A DNA stretch of 64,000 nucleotides from Oxytricha trifallax. Its lineage: Eukaryota > Ciliophora > Spirotrichea > Sporadotrichida > Oxytrichidae. The stretch's first letter is position 1, and the number at the start of each line of letters is the position of its first letter. The stretch lies in contig ARYC01000220.1 of the NCBI GenBank assembly GCA_000711775.1, positions 24,553-88,552 of the forward strand, given 5' to 3'. The position numbers and the translations under genes are program-made. Below the pieces are notes generated by a model. That model saw nothing but the letters and a program-made list of their open reading frames with translations. It was not told the origin of the DNA and did not search any database. Of the stretch, positions 42,926-54,420 are shown piece after piece.

Positions 42926-44467
42926 ATGGCAAATTCTATTTTAGTTTAAAGAGATAAAAAGAGTTCAGTTTTCAAGAACTATGAATTAGTATATCCTGAC
43001 TATTTCTCAACTAATAAGTTATCAGCATTTGGTGTTCCTTAATAACAATAATTAGAGCGAAGTACTTAATTTGTTGGTTTATCTTCATATAGGGAACGCA
43101 ATATAAAGCAATTTATTGGACGATATTGATGTTTCATCAGATGAGGATAAAGAAATTGAAAAGAAAAGAAGGGAAATGTCTAATAGAAAAAAGAAAGGTT
43201 TCTAAGTTGATACTAAAACTGTAATTATATAGAAATAGTTGATAATTTTCTATAGTTTAAGAAAAAGTTAAATAAGCACTTGATTTTTCTTCAAAAAGCT
43301 TAATAAAGAATAATACTCTCGGAAATATTTTGCTCTATTTTAGGAATGGGAGGGGTTTTCTTTTCTGTACTTGAGGTAATATATCAATAAATATAAATAA
43401 GATTAGTCAGATGAGTATTTTTCAAATAATGGCAAGAAAAGATACTCTCACAACTCAATTACTATTGGTTATCGCTACCTAACTTTTGCTCTCACTTTGA
43501 TTTTGGGTAAGACTTTAGAATTAATTCTTTTTTAGTTGGCTTGCTAAGTTATAGATCTTTTATGTCCTATAAATTACATAAAAAACAAGGCAAAAACTTG
43601 AAAAGAGTTTCATATTTGTACAGCCCATAATTGAAACAGTTGTTGGTAGAAGCTGTAGTTAATTTTGTACATATGCCAGTTTGGTTTGATTATGAATTCT
43701 CGTATTCGAATCAAGGAAAGAAAGCTCAAATAAATATAAATATTTTATTTTATTATTAGTTGTGTTATCAATAGATTGCTTAATAAACTTTTTCATGATG
43801 ATAAGAATCTACTTAGTTTTAAGACTTCTAACTAAATTGACTTAATGGCGCAACAAAAAAGCTTAAAAGTTTTGTAATGAAGAAGGAATAGATGCAGATA
43901 CTATTTTTTCATTGAAATGTTTGATGCAGACAAAACCCTACACTGTTTTGTTGATTTCATTCATAATTTTGAGTGTGATGTTTGGATTTGCAGTAAGAAC
44001 TCTAGAGAGACCTTACTACTAAGATGATTCTACAGGAGGTTAGGAATAAAAAGGTGCCGGATACTAAGATTATAACTTCATGATGAATGGATGGTGGCTT
44101 ATTTTTAATTAACTATATTATTTATATTGTTGTTACCATGACTACAGTGGGATTTGGTGATTTTTTTGCAAGGACTTATTTAGGAAGGACAGTTAGTGTA
44201 ATGGCTTGTTTTACTGGAACATTTCTTGTCTCCTTAATGGTGGTTACTTTCAATAATAACTAATTTATAAGAGTGAAATTAATGGAAATTATGGAATATC
44301 AAATTATGTATGAATATGATCTTATATGATAGTTTCTGTATTGATTGACTATAATCGATAAATTTCATGCTTTACCGAAATATTAATTAAATTATATAAT
44401 TACTTTCTATTCTGACAATGAGTTCAAAAAACTAAAACTAATAAGCTCATTAAATATTGAGAAATGA
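42926..44467 (+). CDS. SK-type calcium-activated potassium channel
   Basis: A six-transmembrane channel readable in order. N-terminus MANSILVQRDKKSSVF and an acidic patch DDIDVSSDEDKEIEKK. S1 CSILGMGGVFFSVLE. A 31-nt intron (43376-43406). S2 YRYLTFALTLIL, interrupted by a 29-nt intron (43507-43535). S3 LVEAVVNFVHMPVWFDYEF. S4 MMIRIYLVLRLLTKL, few charges, as in SK channels. S5 CLMQTKPYTVLLISFIILSV. Pore VTMTTVGFGDFFARTYLGR. S6 ACFTGTFLVSLMVVTF. The S4-S5 pattern and post-filter RTYLGR fit SK better than Kv channels. Tiny IESs are required near 43100, 43240 and 44105, plus an unresolved frame change at 43727-43760. The end is uncertain: frames after S6 break at 44327, and the next coding-like block ends at the TGA near 44467; a calmodulin-binding tail may continue to about 44812. 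Confidence 0.82.
43098..43107. other. Candidate 10-bp IES, pointer GCAAT
   Basis: GCAAT repeats at 43098 and 43108 enclose ATAAA. Removing 10 bp joins SSYRERN to LLDDIDVSS in frame and avoids a TGA. Unusually short, so a replication-slippage duplication is an alternative. Confidence 0.45.
43235..43251. other. Candidate 17-bp IES, pointer ATAGTT
   Basis: ATAGTT repeats at 43235 and 43252 enclose 11 bp. Removing 17 bp joins the acidic N-terminal region to the frame leading into S1. Confidence 0.6.
44099..44117. other. IES of 19 bp in the channel pore, pointer TTATTT
   Basis: TTATTT repeats at 44099 and 44118 enclose 13 bp of A/T-rich DNA. Removing 19 bp joins NGWWLI directly to YIVVTMTTVGFGD. 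Because the pore helix is among the most conserved parts of K+ channels, the join is strongly constrained. Confidence 0.75.
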
Positions 44468-44783
44468 AACTGATGTTAATGGCAGAAGAAAGCAAATAGT
44501 ATTTAATTAGTTTATATAAATTATAATTCAATATATAATATTAATAATATTATACATTATATAGTATTCTTGAACCAGTAATAGAATTCCGACGTATTGA
44601 TTGTTGAGATTCCAGAAAACTGCAACTTATTAAACTAAGCGCATATTGATGGATAGGAAGATCATTATGTCCCTGAAGAGAAAACTCCAAATGAACAAGG
44701 TAAGAAACTACATTAAAGTACTAATATCATTTACAATTTAGGTTTTTTCCTAAACATCATTCAAAATATTTCATTAAAATAGA

Positions 44784-46243
44784 ATGATTAATATTAAATA
44801 TTAATTAATTGACGGTGTGTTCGAATTGAGACTAAGGCCTATTACTATTGTTAGTTCCTTATTGGTCGACATCACAATTCAATAAGATTATTTAAATTTG
44901 AATACTAAAAATGAATTTGGAAATAAATTGAATGTTATGGATGTTGTGGGGATATTGCCACATGCCTGAGCCTGATAAAATATGCAGATTTGATAAATGG
45001 CCTATGATTTCTATTGTGATATAGGAAAATATGTACAAATGCATCTTTATCTATATGACTACAATGTATATGTTTGGAATCATGCAGGCTAACATGAGAG
45101 CATTCTTAACTCAATTTTGATAAACATAATACCATAAATCTCTAATAATTTAAAATATTATTCTACAAGAAGATGTAGGGTGTTATAAGTCAAGGACTTA
45201 ATAACTTTATGTTTTTCCTTGCAATCACTTCTTGCTTCATAATGCCATTCTATTAACTATTAATCTTTTTACTTACATTTATATTTAATATAATAAAAGA
45301 TTGATAGCGTTATTTGACAGATAAAACTATGGCATGATTCACATTTTCTGTGCCTACATATTCTGTATTTTCTTTGGATTGTATGTAGTCCTGCTCTCAA
45401 GATCAATGTAATTAATTATTAAATCTAACTTAATATTATTCCAATTTAACAGATTAAAATAAATAATTTTATCGTAAATTGTGATTATGAGACCAAATAT
45501 TTATTAATGGAAATGTATGCAAACAAGAACAAGTATCCAGTGCAAAAATATAAAATAAATTACATGAGGAGAAGAACATCAATTTTAAATAAAATTAATA
45601 TATCAAACAAAAATGTTTATTTGAACAATAATAAATAAACTCCAAAAGATAATTATTAATTCTAAATTATTAATGCTTTTAATAAAATCCTTGATTGTTT
45701 CATACAAAAGAGATAATAAAGTTTAAATGAAATATTGATTTATTTTATTCAGCTTTTAGATTAGTTTTAAATTTGTGAATATTTTTAGCATTCATTTAAT
45801 TTTAATTCTTTTTATTATTATTTTATAAATCAACTTCATATACTATAATTCTTGTGGAGTAGCATTTATTATGTCCTCATTCAACATTTGTTACATGATC
45901 TATGGTGAAAGTTACATTTCTCCATTTATGCAGTGGCTTATCTTCTTTTACACTCTCAACTTCTTTGCAATTTTAAATATCAATAATGACTTTGTTGACT
46001 CTATTTAGAAAGAGAGAAACCTATGAAACAGACAATCTTTACAAATATTTTAATTTTAAATTAACAAAATCTGAAGCACTAAATATTTTAGAGTCACAAA
46101 ATAGAAATGAAATAAAATTTTTGAATTTTAATGATGTCTACTTAATTTATAGAAAAAATAAATGAAAAGCTATAGATAAAAGAATGGATGAACTCCCAAA
46201 TATATTGGACTATCTTTTGGATAACTAAATAGGAGTAAACTGA
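44784..46243 (+). CDS. Multi-pass membrane protein, possibly Frag1/DRAM/Sfk1-like
   Basis: Coding blocks in shifting frames. MINIKYQLIDGVFELRLRP starts the region. Then GYCHMPEPDKICRFDKWPMI followed by YKCIFIYMTTMYMFGIMQAN. Then GLNNFMFFLAITSCFIMPFY; YGMIHIFCAYIFCIFFGLYV; a basic loop YKINYMRRRTSILNK; and GVAFIMSSFNICYMIYGESY with SPFMQWLIFFYTLNFFAILN. The tail ends DYLLDNQIGVN and TGA. About five or six hydrophobic segments. The early PEPDK...WPMIS block, central basic loop and a late S.F.QW aromatic segment resemble the Frag1/DRAM/Sfk1 family, but this is a by-eye impression. Breaks near 44940, 45130, 45250-45330 and 45410-45460 are AT-rich and probably IESs or introns. It follows the channel gene on the same strand. 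Confidence 0.55.
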
Positions 46244-46308
46244 ATGAATTATATTGTAATATTTCTTATCACAAAATTCTTTGATCTCATAATCTTTTAG
46301 TCTTGTAA

Positions 46309-46944
46309 ATGAATAAAAATTTAAATAAAAAATTTGCTTAACATTTTAATAACTAATTTATGTAAATGTATCTTTAAGAATAAAAATTTAGTTTAGATTT
46401 CATAAAATTTTCTTTTAAAATTAGCAAAATAGACTATGAAAAAATAAAAACCTTAAAATTTCTTAATCTGATGTTTTAGTTTTTATATTTGTATGGTAAC
46501 TTTGGAGTTTATTTAAACGCAGTTTTATGGTACTTAATGTATTTTTATTTAGTTAAAATAAGATTTATTATATCAATTTATTTTATGTGTTTGTTTACGT
46601 TGTAATTGTTGAATTTTGCTTTTTTATTCTGGCGTCACATATTTTTTGTTCACAATTATTAGATTATATAATAATTTAATATACCACATCATTTAATTTA
46701 TTAGCCATTTATTCATAATTGTAATATTTGTACCAGGTTTGAAAAAGAATTCCTTTTCGCTTTCTAACAATTAAACAGCGACACGATTTAAATAAAATTA
46801 TTTTTGTAAATTTTCTCAAATTTTTGGGGTCTATAAAATAAATTATTCACCTTAAGTAGATTGATTGATAATGTAGATTATCAAATGATGTTTAATAGGA
46901 TTTATATTAGAGGAATTGTGATTAAATATTGTTATTTTATGTGA
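46309..46944 (+). CDS. Possible hydrophobic ORF, unknown product
   Basis: ATG 46309 to TGA 46944, 211 codons with no TGA, using TAA/TAG as Gln. The N-terminal 60 residues are hydrophilic; a membrane-like region (FGVYLNAVLWYLMYFYLV, then FMCLFTLQLLNFAFLFW) follows. In DNA this AT-rich a frame of that length can occur by chance. Composition is only slightly different from flanks and no family is recognised. It follows two convincing genes on the same strand. Confidence 0.3.
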
Positions 46945-47658
46945 ATATTAAAATAAAATTTGATTAATAATTTACTCTAATATAAGTTTAAGTTTATGAG
47001 AGAGTTGTCAGATATTATCTGTTTAAGTTTATGTTTTATTGTTTCTATTGTTATTCAAATCATATATTTTTGCCAAGTTTTTTTTTCTAAATTACAGAGA
47101 CAAAATAAGAGATCTAAAAGAAAATTATAGGATAGTATGGACAAATTGAAATATATAATATCTTGAGTGTTATATCAATAAATACTTTCTTTAACTACCA
47201 AAAAGAAGCGATTAAAAGCAAGACATTATTTGAATAAGTACAAATAAATAGATCCCTTATTTCGAACTATTCTAAATAAATTTATTATTTAGATGTTTGC
47301 AGAATTTAAAATTTATTAAAATCACTAAAACAAACAATTAGATGTTGTAAAATTCTCATGATTTTGATATCAAGTCTCTAAGAAAATAACTAAGCTTGTG
47401 AAAATCTGAAATACTCTGCTAGTTGCTACATGATCTAAAAATTTTGTAATTGTCCTCTATTTTAAGAAAAAATTTCTGTAAGAGTCGTTTTGAGGTGAAG
47501 TAATTATGAAAAATAAGTGGAAAAGTTTAATTTTAAATGAAAATCAAATATATGAATAGGAATACTTATTGTGATATACAAATCTTAAAATCTAAAAACA
47601 GTTACTGTGTTCAAACACACTACATATCATTTGTTGTTTAATCTTTATCATTCTTCTT
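46945..47658. other. AT-rich DNA without a recognised gene
   Basis: Mixed composition around 47340-47520 but no frame, intron or motif that I can support. Confidence 0.4.
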
Positions 47659-47930
47659 CAGCGCCTTGTCTTTTTGTCGCTTTCTGAAATATCTGTCTAC
47701 TGCCACTCTTAGTCTTACCTGGAGTCTAGCTAAAAAATAAAAAAATTTAGATATGTTTTTTGTAACTTACATTTATTGTGAATGACTCGGCATCTTATGC
47801 TAAGACATTTTTCCATTTTTTAATAATTCTAATTAATTTCACTTTAATTTATTGATTTCCTATTATAAATCGTAAATGTAATAGCTAGATGATATTTCCA
47901 AGCAATGTAGCATCTAATCATAATAATCTA
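47659..47930 (-). CDS. 3' end of an unknown gene, next to TBE copy 3
   Basis: A minus-strand frame contains NQQIKVKLIRIIKKWKNVLA and QDAESFTIN, then a GTAAGT...TTTTAG intron of about 41 nt (around 47731-47771), then LDSRQDQEWQQTDISESD, KKTRR and TGA. An alternative frame upstream of the intron (MIRCYIAWKYHL) is also open, so the 5' part is unsettled. The left end of TBE copy 3 is about 40 bp upstream, so that transposon may separate this exon from the rest of the gene. No domain recognised. Confidence 0.45.
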
Positions 47931-48109
47931 GTTCTCTCTTAACTATGACTATAAATAAATTGGACTCATTCAAAACCTTAAAACCCCTGAAATTGTTTGA
48001 TTGAATTTTTGATTGATAAAAGTAGACAATTAGTGCATATTTTATTTGGGTTTTAATAGGGTTTATGTTGGGGTTTAATGTTTAAAATATTAGTAATTTA
48101 AGTGAGTCT

Positions 48110-49186
48110 ATGAGAGGTTTGGGGTCAGTTTATGACAGTGACTATATAGATTTATTGTTTAAGTTGCGATATGGATGTGATAACTATAGTGAATAACTCA
48201 AGCCTGTTCTAAATTATACGTCTATAGCAAGGCTCCTCCATAAATCTCCAGCTACTTTGAGGTCTCACTGTCTATTAGCATTGAATTTAAAGTGATAGCA
48301 TCTTAATTCTAAGCCTTAGAGACCCTTAAAATTTTAGCAGCATCATATTGAATATCTTATTAGTAATAAGACTCTTAAATACTGGGCTCATTTCTCTCTA
48401 TCCTAGAGGGCTGTGATGTTTCATCGCCAATTTCCTGAGCTTCACATATCTGCATAATCGATAGCTAACATATATAAAAAGAACGGAATATCTTACAAGA
48501 CAGTCAATCGCATTAAGAGAGTGATTGACTTTAATGTTCCATTTTATAAGACTAATTTAAATTATATATTCGATTAAATGCAGAGGTCTTAAGAGCATAA
48601 TATAAAGTTCATACATGCTGATGAAGCTGTATTTACATTCAATACCTTTATATCAAGGTCTTGGTACAAGAGGTATAGTAATATAGAAGTATATGATTAA
48701 AAGGTTAAGGTTTAAACTCATGCAATTCTTGGTGGAATAAGCGAAGATAATGGCCTCGAGACTTATGTTATCCACCCTCAGGATAGTGATCTAGAGACTT
48801 ATGTTATCCACCATCGATCAATAAAGAAGGAATAAAATACATAAAGTTCCTATAATAACTCGTAGATAAGTACGTTGACTAAGAGATTATTTTGTTTGTA
48901 AATAACTTATCACTCCATAAACTAAAGATTCAAGAAAGGATTATGAAAGATTATACATTAATACCTGTATTTCATATTCTCTACTGTCCTCAGTTTAATG
49001 AAATTTAATTATACTGGGGGTTATTGAAGGCCACTACAAGAAACTTCTACACTAACGCTTGGTGCACGACTTGAAGATAGATACAGTCGATTTAATTAAG
49101 AGTACTGCTAAAAGATTCAGCGATGATAAATCTAAAGTATGCGCAATAAGTTTTTTGTGTATATAAATAAGTTTTAGAGATAAATG
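48110..49186 (+). pseudogene. TBE transposase, copy 3, catalytically dead
   Basis: Starts MRGLGSVYDSDYIDL like the other copies and keeps long matching stretches (FHRQFPELHIS-type block, KNGISYKTVNRIKRVIDF). The second catalytic Asp is Asn (LFVNN for LFVDN). The catalytic Glu codon has become TAA, read as Gln (FNEIQLYW for FNGIELYW). There are frame breaks, the first a TGA near 48290. An internal tandem duplication at about 48755-48820 repeats the GLETYVIHP coding segment. It cannot encode an active enzyme. Confidence 0.85.
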
Positions 49187-49204
49187 AATGAATAAGTTTA
49201 CATA

Positions 49205-49951
49205 TTAAATTAACCCGTAGAGTGATTTGGCTTATCTTTCTTTTCTTCCTCGTAAGGCTTGCTTGGGCCAATGCATTCTTCTCTTCGTGCTAGCTCCTGC
49301 ATCTATGTTCATCTCGTCTGCCTTTTATAAATCTTTGAAGAGTCTCTTACTTAGTTAATGATTTACTTGAGACTTTCTCTCTCTGTTTAATTTGCTGCAC
49401 TCTTTCATCAAGTAAATAGCAGTTCCAGGTTTTTCTATAAAGTTAGAAGGGTAAGCTAACTTGAGATGAATGGATGATTCTGCAATTCCTAAAGCCAGGT
49501 GTCACTTATTTTAATACCTTGCTTCTCTTTTTCTTCAGGAAAGATGCTGAATTTTTTCTTGTGAGATTCTTGAATTACTTCATTTAAGTACTCAGGTTTC
49601 AGAGTTCAAATAACAACAAAGAAAAGGTTTTTATCTGGCAACTTATTAAAGAGTGGAAGCTTTGATGGAAGGTAGAGAGCTACATCTGGATCACTCATAT
49701 CATTGTCATATAGGTTTGTCACTGATATTTCAGGGTTGTAAGGAATTTTAATCATCCTAATTTCAAGATACTTAAAAGCTTTTTTGTCTTCACTCAGTAA
49801 GGGTTTTAAGAATGACATTTTGGTTCCCTCCTGAGTTGGCTAGAACAAGCAAACTATTGCTTAAGTAACTATATAGGCCATCTTTACTTCAAAGTTTTCC
49901 AATTAAATCTTGAGATTAAATTCTCTTCATCGCATCATTCATCAATTCCAT
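49205..49951 (-). pseudogene. TBE 22-kDa ORF, copy 3
   Basis: Conserved core SFLKPLLSEDKKAF, PEISVTNLYDNDMSD and YLPSKLPLFNKLPDKN, with the start region MELMNDAMKRI at the right. Multiple frame breaks, and the usual terminal FNM-TGA is lost. The probable intron position (around 49835-49880) is eroded. Confidence 0.8.
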
Positions 49952-50498
49952 CTTGCTTTCTCTTTCTAAAAATGTTAATGAAATTTAAAATTATGGATAT
50001 CCATTCTTAGTTTATTAAAATCTTACTAAATAGGGAGGACCTAATGGAGGTCAACCTTGAAAAGAAATGCGGAGAAGCATTGAAAAACTTGCTACAAGTT
50101 TCACAGATTTCTTAACATTTTTATCAATTTATCTCAATTAAATTGCTCATAATAATGCTTAATTATTTTTGGAGGTCTTCCGAATTGAGTTTGAACTTAT
50201 TAATAGTTAAATATTAAGTTTAAGACTTAAATAGGAGCAGATTAAATTAAAAAAATTTACATAACTTTATCTTAAAATTAATTTTAAACTTGCTATGGAG
50301 GACTTAATAAACAAACTAAACTTCATTAGGAGGTATTTAATATACTAAAATATATAAATTTCTCATTAATTATGTCAACATACAACCTTTTTGGTGATTT
50401 CATTTACTTACCTGTCAGTAAATAATTTACCAGCTCTAATATTATAGTTTATCTATGTAGATTTTATCAATATCTTAATAAAATATATCAGAAAAAAA

Positions 50499-51680
50499 AT
50501 GAGCGCTAACCTTTTGAGAAGGTTAAATTACTTGGGTAATGTCAATAAAAATTATCATTCCCAACCAAAAACGGTTGAGACCAGAGACGCTTGCACTCAG
50601 TGGAGCCTGCCTATAACTCCTTTGACTATTTAACATCTGAGATTGAAAAATAAGTTAAAAAAGAGGTAATTAAAGAGACCGCACAAATTGAGTAGGAGGT
50701 TAAACAACCCATTATTGTACATTGAACTATACCAATCAAAGTTTACTATAAATGCAAAGAATATAATACAGTTTTTTATTGCAAGTCAACTTATAATCGA
50801 CAATTGAGAGACATACAAAATGATATGCTTAGGTTATATTTTAAGCATAAAACGAAAGATGGAAATTATGTCTGTGAGATCTATGAGAAGCTATATTCTC
50901 ATACTAGAGAACTCAAAGTTCGCTTAAATAAAAAGGACTATCAAAGTTTTTTCTCTATTCATGAACCTACAGGGAATAGATTCCTTTAAAATAGAAGATC
51001 AAGAAAATTAATGAAGTCTTTAGAGTTGAAGTGTAGAAGTAAGTTAATATGAAGAAAGAAGTCAAGAACTTTCAAGCCTAGGAGATTAATAAGATCATGG
51101 TAAAAATAGAGGCAATAAGAGTTCCATATTAATAATTATTTAATTTGATTTGCCAAGAAAGCTATCTCACTCTAGTCATTACTGATAACTGATATTCACA
51201 CAAGATATATCCTTTCAATTACTTCCTTGCTGATGACAAGTTCCAAATGGAATTTCCTTATGAGTATTATGCTCTTTAAAAGGCAAAGTTAAATGAGTGC
51301 AGACATATCATCTAGCTTGATGCTATTTTACTTGGTAAAGATCATGTAGCCATCAGGCTTCCTTTACTTGAAATGACTTACAGAGAATTCTTATCTGACA
51401 ATAGATGTCAGAGATAAATTAGCTAGATAGTATAGCAGATAGTTGAGGGGATTGAAAAACTTCACAAGCTAGGTTATGTTCATAGACTTAAAGCCAGAGA
51501 ACATCATGATAAACTTCAACCTCTTAGAGTTTATATTATTGACTTCAACAGAGCTCAAAGAGTGTGTAGGCTCCTGCATCAGGAAATGTGCAAGGTACTC
51601 CAGGAAATTTACTGGAAAAAGAAGATTTGAGAGAGGAAAAACTGCAATGGATAACTGGAAACAAGCAGCATTCTAAAGCT
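50499..51680 (+). pseudogene. TBE zinc finger-kinase ORF, copy 3
   Basis: Starts MSANLLRR-like and carries a mutated first finger (CKEYNTVF for CKECNKVF), then CEIYEKLYSHTRELKVRL, where the second finger has lost its second Cys. In the kinase half one base is lost in the HRD motif: the DNA reads through CATAGACTTAAAGCCAGAG, so HRDLKPEN survives only as IDLKPENIMI in a shifted frame. Further shifts follow. Non-functional. Confidence 0.82.
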
Positions 51681-52074
51681 TCAAGGGTAATAAATATTCA
51701 AAGTAGAGAATCAAGCAACATTAAGATAGGTAAAAGGTTTCTGGAGATTAAAAGAGTTTACATAATAAGCAATAATCAAATCAAGTAAAAAAAAATAAAG
51801 TTTCAAAAGATACAATAAAAGCTCTGATTAGAAAGATAATACTCTATGAACTAACTGATGAGATAATGTTTGAGACATACTATAAAACCTTGAATTCTAT
51901 ACTCAAAAAATTAAACTCATATTTAAACATTAAACAACTGAATAAACCATATTTAAAACCAATAACTTATTAATAATGAGTGAACATTTATAAATCATAA
52001 AAACCATCAATGAAGTTCAATGGTTTTGGGAAATAGATTATATTAAAACAAAATTTAAATAATAATTCATTAAG

Positions 52075-52816
52075 GTGGGTTTTCTTTGGCTTACAGGTTG
52101 GGTTTTCTTTGGGTTACAGGTTGGGTTTTCTTTGGGTTACAGGTTGGGTTTTCTTTGGGTTACAGGTTGGGTTTTCTTTGGGTTACAGGTTGGGTTTTCT
52201 TTGGCTTACAGGTGGGTTTTCTTTGGCTTACAGGTGGGTTTTCTTTGGCTTACAGGTGGGTTTTCTTTGGCTTACAGGTGGGTTTTCTTTGGCTTACAGG
52301 TGGGTTTTCTTTGGCTTACAGGTGGGTTTTCTTTGGCTTACAGGTGGGTTTTCTTTGGCTTACAGGTGGGTTTTCTTTGGCTTACAGGTGGGTTTTCTTT
52401 GGCTTACAGGTGGGTTTTCTTTGGCTTACAGGTGGGTTTTCTTTGGCTTACAGGTGGGTTTTCTTTGGCTTACAGGTGGGTTTTCTTTGGCTTACAGGTG
52501 GGTTTTCTTTGGCTTACAGGTGGGTTTTCGTTGGCTTACAGGTGGGTTTTCGTTGGCTTACAGGTGGGTTTTCTTTGGCTTACAGGTGGGTTTTCTTTGG
52601 CTTACAGGTGGGTTTTCTTTGGCTTACAGGTGGGTTTTCTTTGGCTTACAGGTGGGTTTTCTTTTGCTTACAGGTGGGTTTTCTTTGGCTTACAGGTGGG
52701 TTTTCTTTGGCTTACAGGTGGGTTTTCTTTGGCTTACAGGTGTGTTTTCTTTGGCTTACAGGTGGGTTTTGTTTGAGTTACAGTGTGGGTTTTGTTTGGT
52801 TTACAGTTGGGTTTTG
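52075..52816 (+). repeat. 22-bp tandem array R1
   Basis: About 30 units of GGCTTACAGGTGGGTTTTCTTT. The first five are 23-bp variants with GGTTGGG and GGGTTAC; the last three are degenerate. The unit has no stop in any plus-strand frame, and because 22 is not a multiple of three, all three frames read the same 22-residue peptide cycle. The long overlapping ORFs here are therefore an artefact, not genes. It runs directly into a G4T4 tract. Confidence 0.97.
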
Positions 52817-52838
52817 AAGGGGTTTAGGTGGGGTTTAG

Positions 52839-52883
52839 TTTTGGGGTTTTGGGGTTTTGGGGTTTTGGGGTTTTGGGGTTTTG
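52839..52883 (+). repeat. Interstitial G4T4 telomeric tract 1
   Basis: Five to six perfect TTTTGGGG units, preceded by imperfect GGGGTTTAGGTGGGG. Followed by GATATACC and a TATAGGGGTTTGGGG box that recurs after tracts 2 and 3. G4T4 is the hypotrich telomere unit. Confidence 0.95.
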
Positions 52884-53029
52884 ATATACCTATTATAGGG
52901 GTTTGGGGGGCTCACAGAGCGTGATTTTTTCCGACTAATTTTTTCTTATATAATTTGGTGTATTTTTATATATTGAGCATTTCCCGTATATAAAGAATAT
53001 ATATTAGAGTTTGTTGGCTAGAGTAACTA

Positions 53030-53990
53030 CGACTTTGGCATCGGCAAATTTGACTATAATTAACAAAATTTGACTTTGGCTTCTTCATATTTGACTATAA
53101 TTAACATAATTTGACTTTGGCTTCCACATATTTGACTATAATTAACATAATTTGACTTTGGTTTCCGCATATTTGACTATAATTAACATAATTTGACTTT
53201 GGCTTCCGCATATTTGACTATAATTAACATAATTTGACTTTGGTTTTCGCATATTTGACTATAATTAATATAATTTGGCTTGAGTTTTGTCATATATGAT
53301 CATGTTTGACTATAATTATCCAAATTTGGCTTGAGTTTCGTCATATATGATCATGTTTGACTATAATTATCCAAATTTGGCTTGAGTTTCGTCATATATG
53401 ATCATGTTTGACTATAATTATCCAAATTTGGCTTGAGTTTCGTCATATATGATCATTTTTATCTATAATTATCCAAATTTGGCTTGAGCTTCATCAATAT
53501 TGTTATATTTGACTATAATTAACCATATTTGGCTTGAGCTTCTTCAATATTGAACATATTTGACTATAATTATCCAAATTTCGATAGAGCTTTATCAATA
53601 TTGCACATATTTGACATTAATTGACCATATTTGGCTTGAGCTTCATCAATATTGCACATATTTGACTATAATTAACCATATTTGGCTTGAGCTTCATCAA
53701 TATTGCACATATTTGACTATAATTAACCATATTTGGCTTGAGCTTCATCAATATTGCACATATTTGACTATAATTAACCATATTTGGCTTGAGCTTCATC
53801 AATATTGCACATATTTGACTATAATTATCCATATTTGGCTTGAGCTTCATCAATATTGCACATATTTGACTATAATTAACCATATTTGGCTTGAGCTTCA
53901 TCAATATTGCACATATTTGACTTTAATTAACCATATTTGGCTTGAGCTTCATCAATATTGAACATATTTGACTATAATTAATCATATTTG
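53030..53990. repeat. 41-bp and 51-bp tandem arrays
   Basis: Three related arrays in series. About 41-bp units (TTTGACTTTGGCTTCCGCAT plus TATAATTAACATAA) to about 53280. 51-bp units with CATATATGATCATGTTTGAC to 53465. 51-bp units with GAGCTTCATCAATATTGCAC to 53990. Because 51 is 17 codons, both strands stay open by periodicity; the 133- and 95-codon ORFs here are not genes. Confidence 0.95.
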
Positions 53991-54289
53991 TCTTATGATT
54001 AATCATAATTTATCATATTTAAATATAATTAAGATAAAATCACTTTGGTTTTCTTATATTTAACTGTAAATTACATAAATTTACTTTGGCTTCCACAAAT
54101 TTGAATAAAATGAACATTATTTAAGTTTGGATTCCACATGTTTGTATTTTAAATATATAATTGTACATGTAATTGTCAAAATATCACTATATATAACATA
54201 ATTTGACTTTTGTTTTAAAAATGAAAAATATTTATTAAGATAACTCTATAATTAACTAAAATATTGTACTGGCTAACTATTTCTTTCTT

Positions 54290-54420
54290 TATTTTCACAA
54301 AACCCCAAAACCCCTTTCCCCAAAGCACAAAGCTGTAAAGCCAAATTAAGTAACTACTTTATTTATGATGTTAAAACCCAGAATTACATTATCCCAAAAC
54401 CCAAATTTAAAAACGTAGTT
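54290..54420. repeat. C-rich telomere-like box 1
   Basis: AAAACCCCAAAACCCCTTTC is followed by AAACCCAGAATT and CCCAAAACCCAAAT words. Comparable boxes stand before the other two GC islands (near 56890 and 60430). Confidence 0.7.

Larger units (their letters stand above)
47971..52036. mobile_element. TBE transposon, copy 3 (inverted, decayed)
   Basis: A 4066-bp element in opposite orientation to copies 1 and 2. Left end CAAAACCTTAAAACCCCTG with the TBE inner repeat TTTGATTGAATTTTTGATTG. The right end is badly eroded (ATGGTTTTGGGAAATAG) but keeps ATTTAAACATTAAAC-type inner sequence. Flanked by ATT on both sides (47968-47970, 52037-52039). Gene order is transposase (plus), 22-kDa (minus), finger/kinase (plus). 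All three are broken, so this is an old copy. Confidence 0.88.

Noticed and set aside
43727..43760. A specific IES pointer between channel S3 and S4
   Set aside because: The frame must shift here, but several overlapping A/T repeats would do so and none is preferred.
52075..52816. Each 22-bp unit contains TTACAG|GTGGGT, like joined splice sites
   Set aside because: Likely coincidence of a GT-rich satellite. Introns in this window are A/T-rich GTAAG/GTAAT...TAG, so no exon structure is implied.
52075..52924. Three overlapping 233-271-codon plus-strand ORFs
   Set aside because: They are the same 22-residue cycle read in three frames of a stop-free 22-bp tandem repeat; no start context, no code-specific signal.
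53560..53961. ORFs on both strands of 133 and 95 codons
   Set aside because: The 51-bp unit is 17 codons, so openness on both strands follows from periodicity alone.
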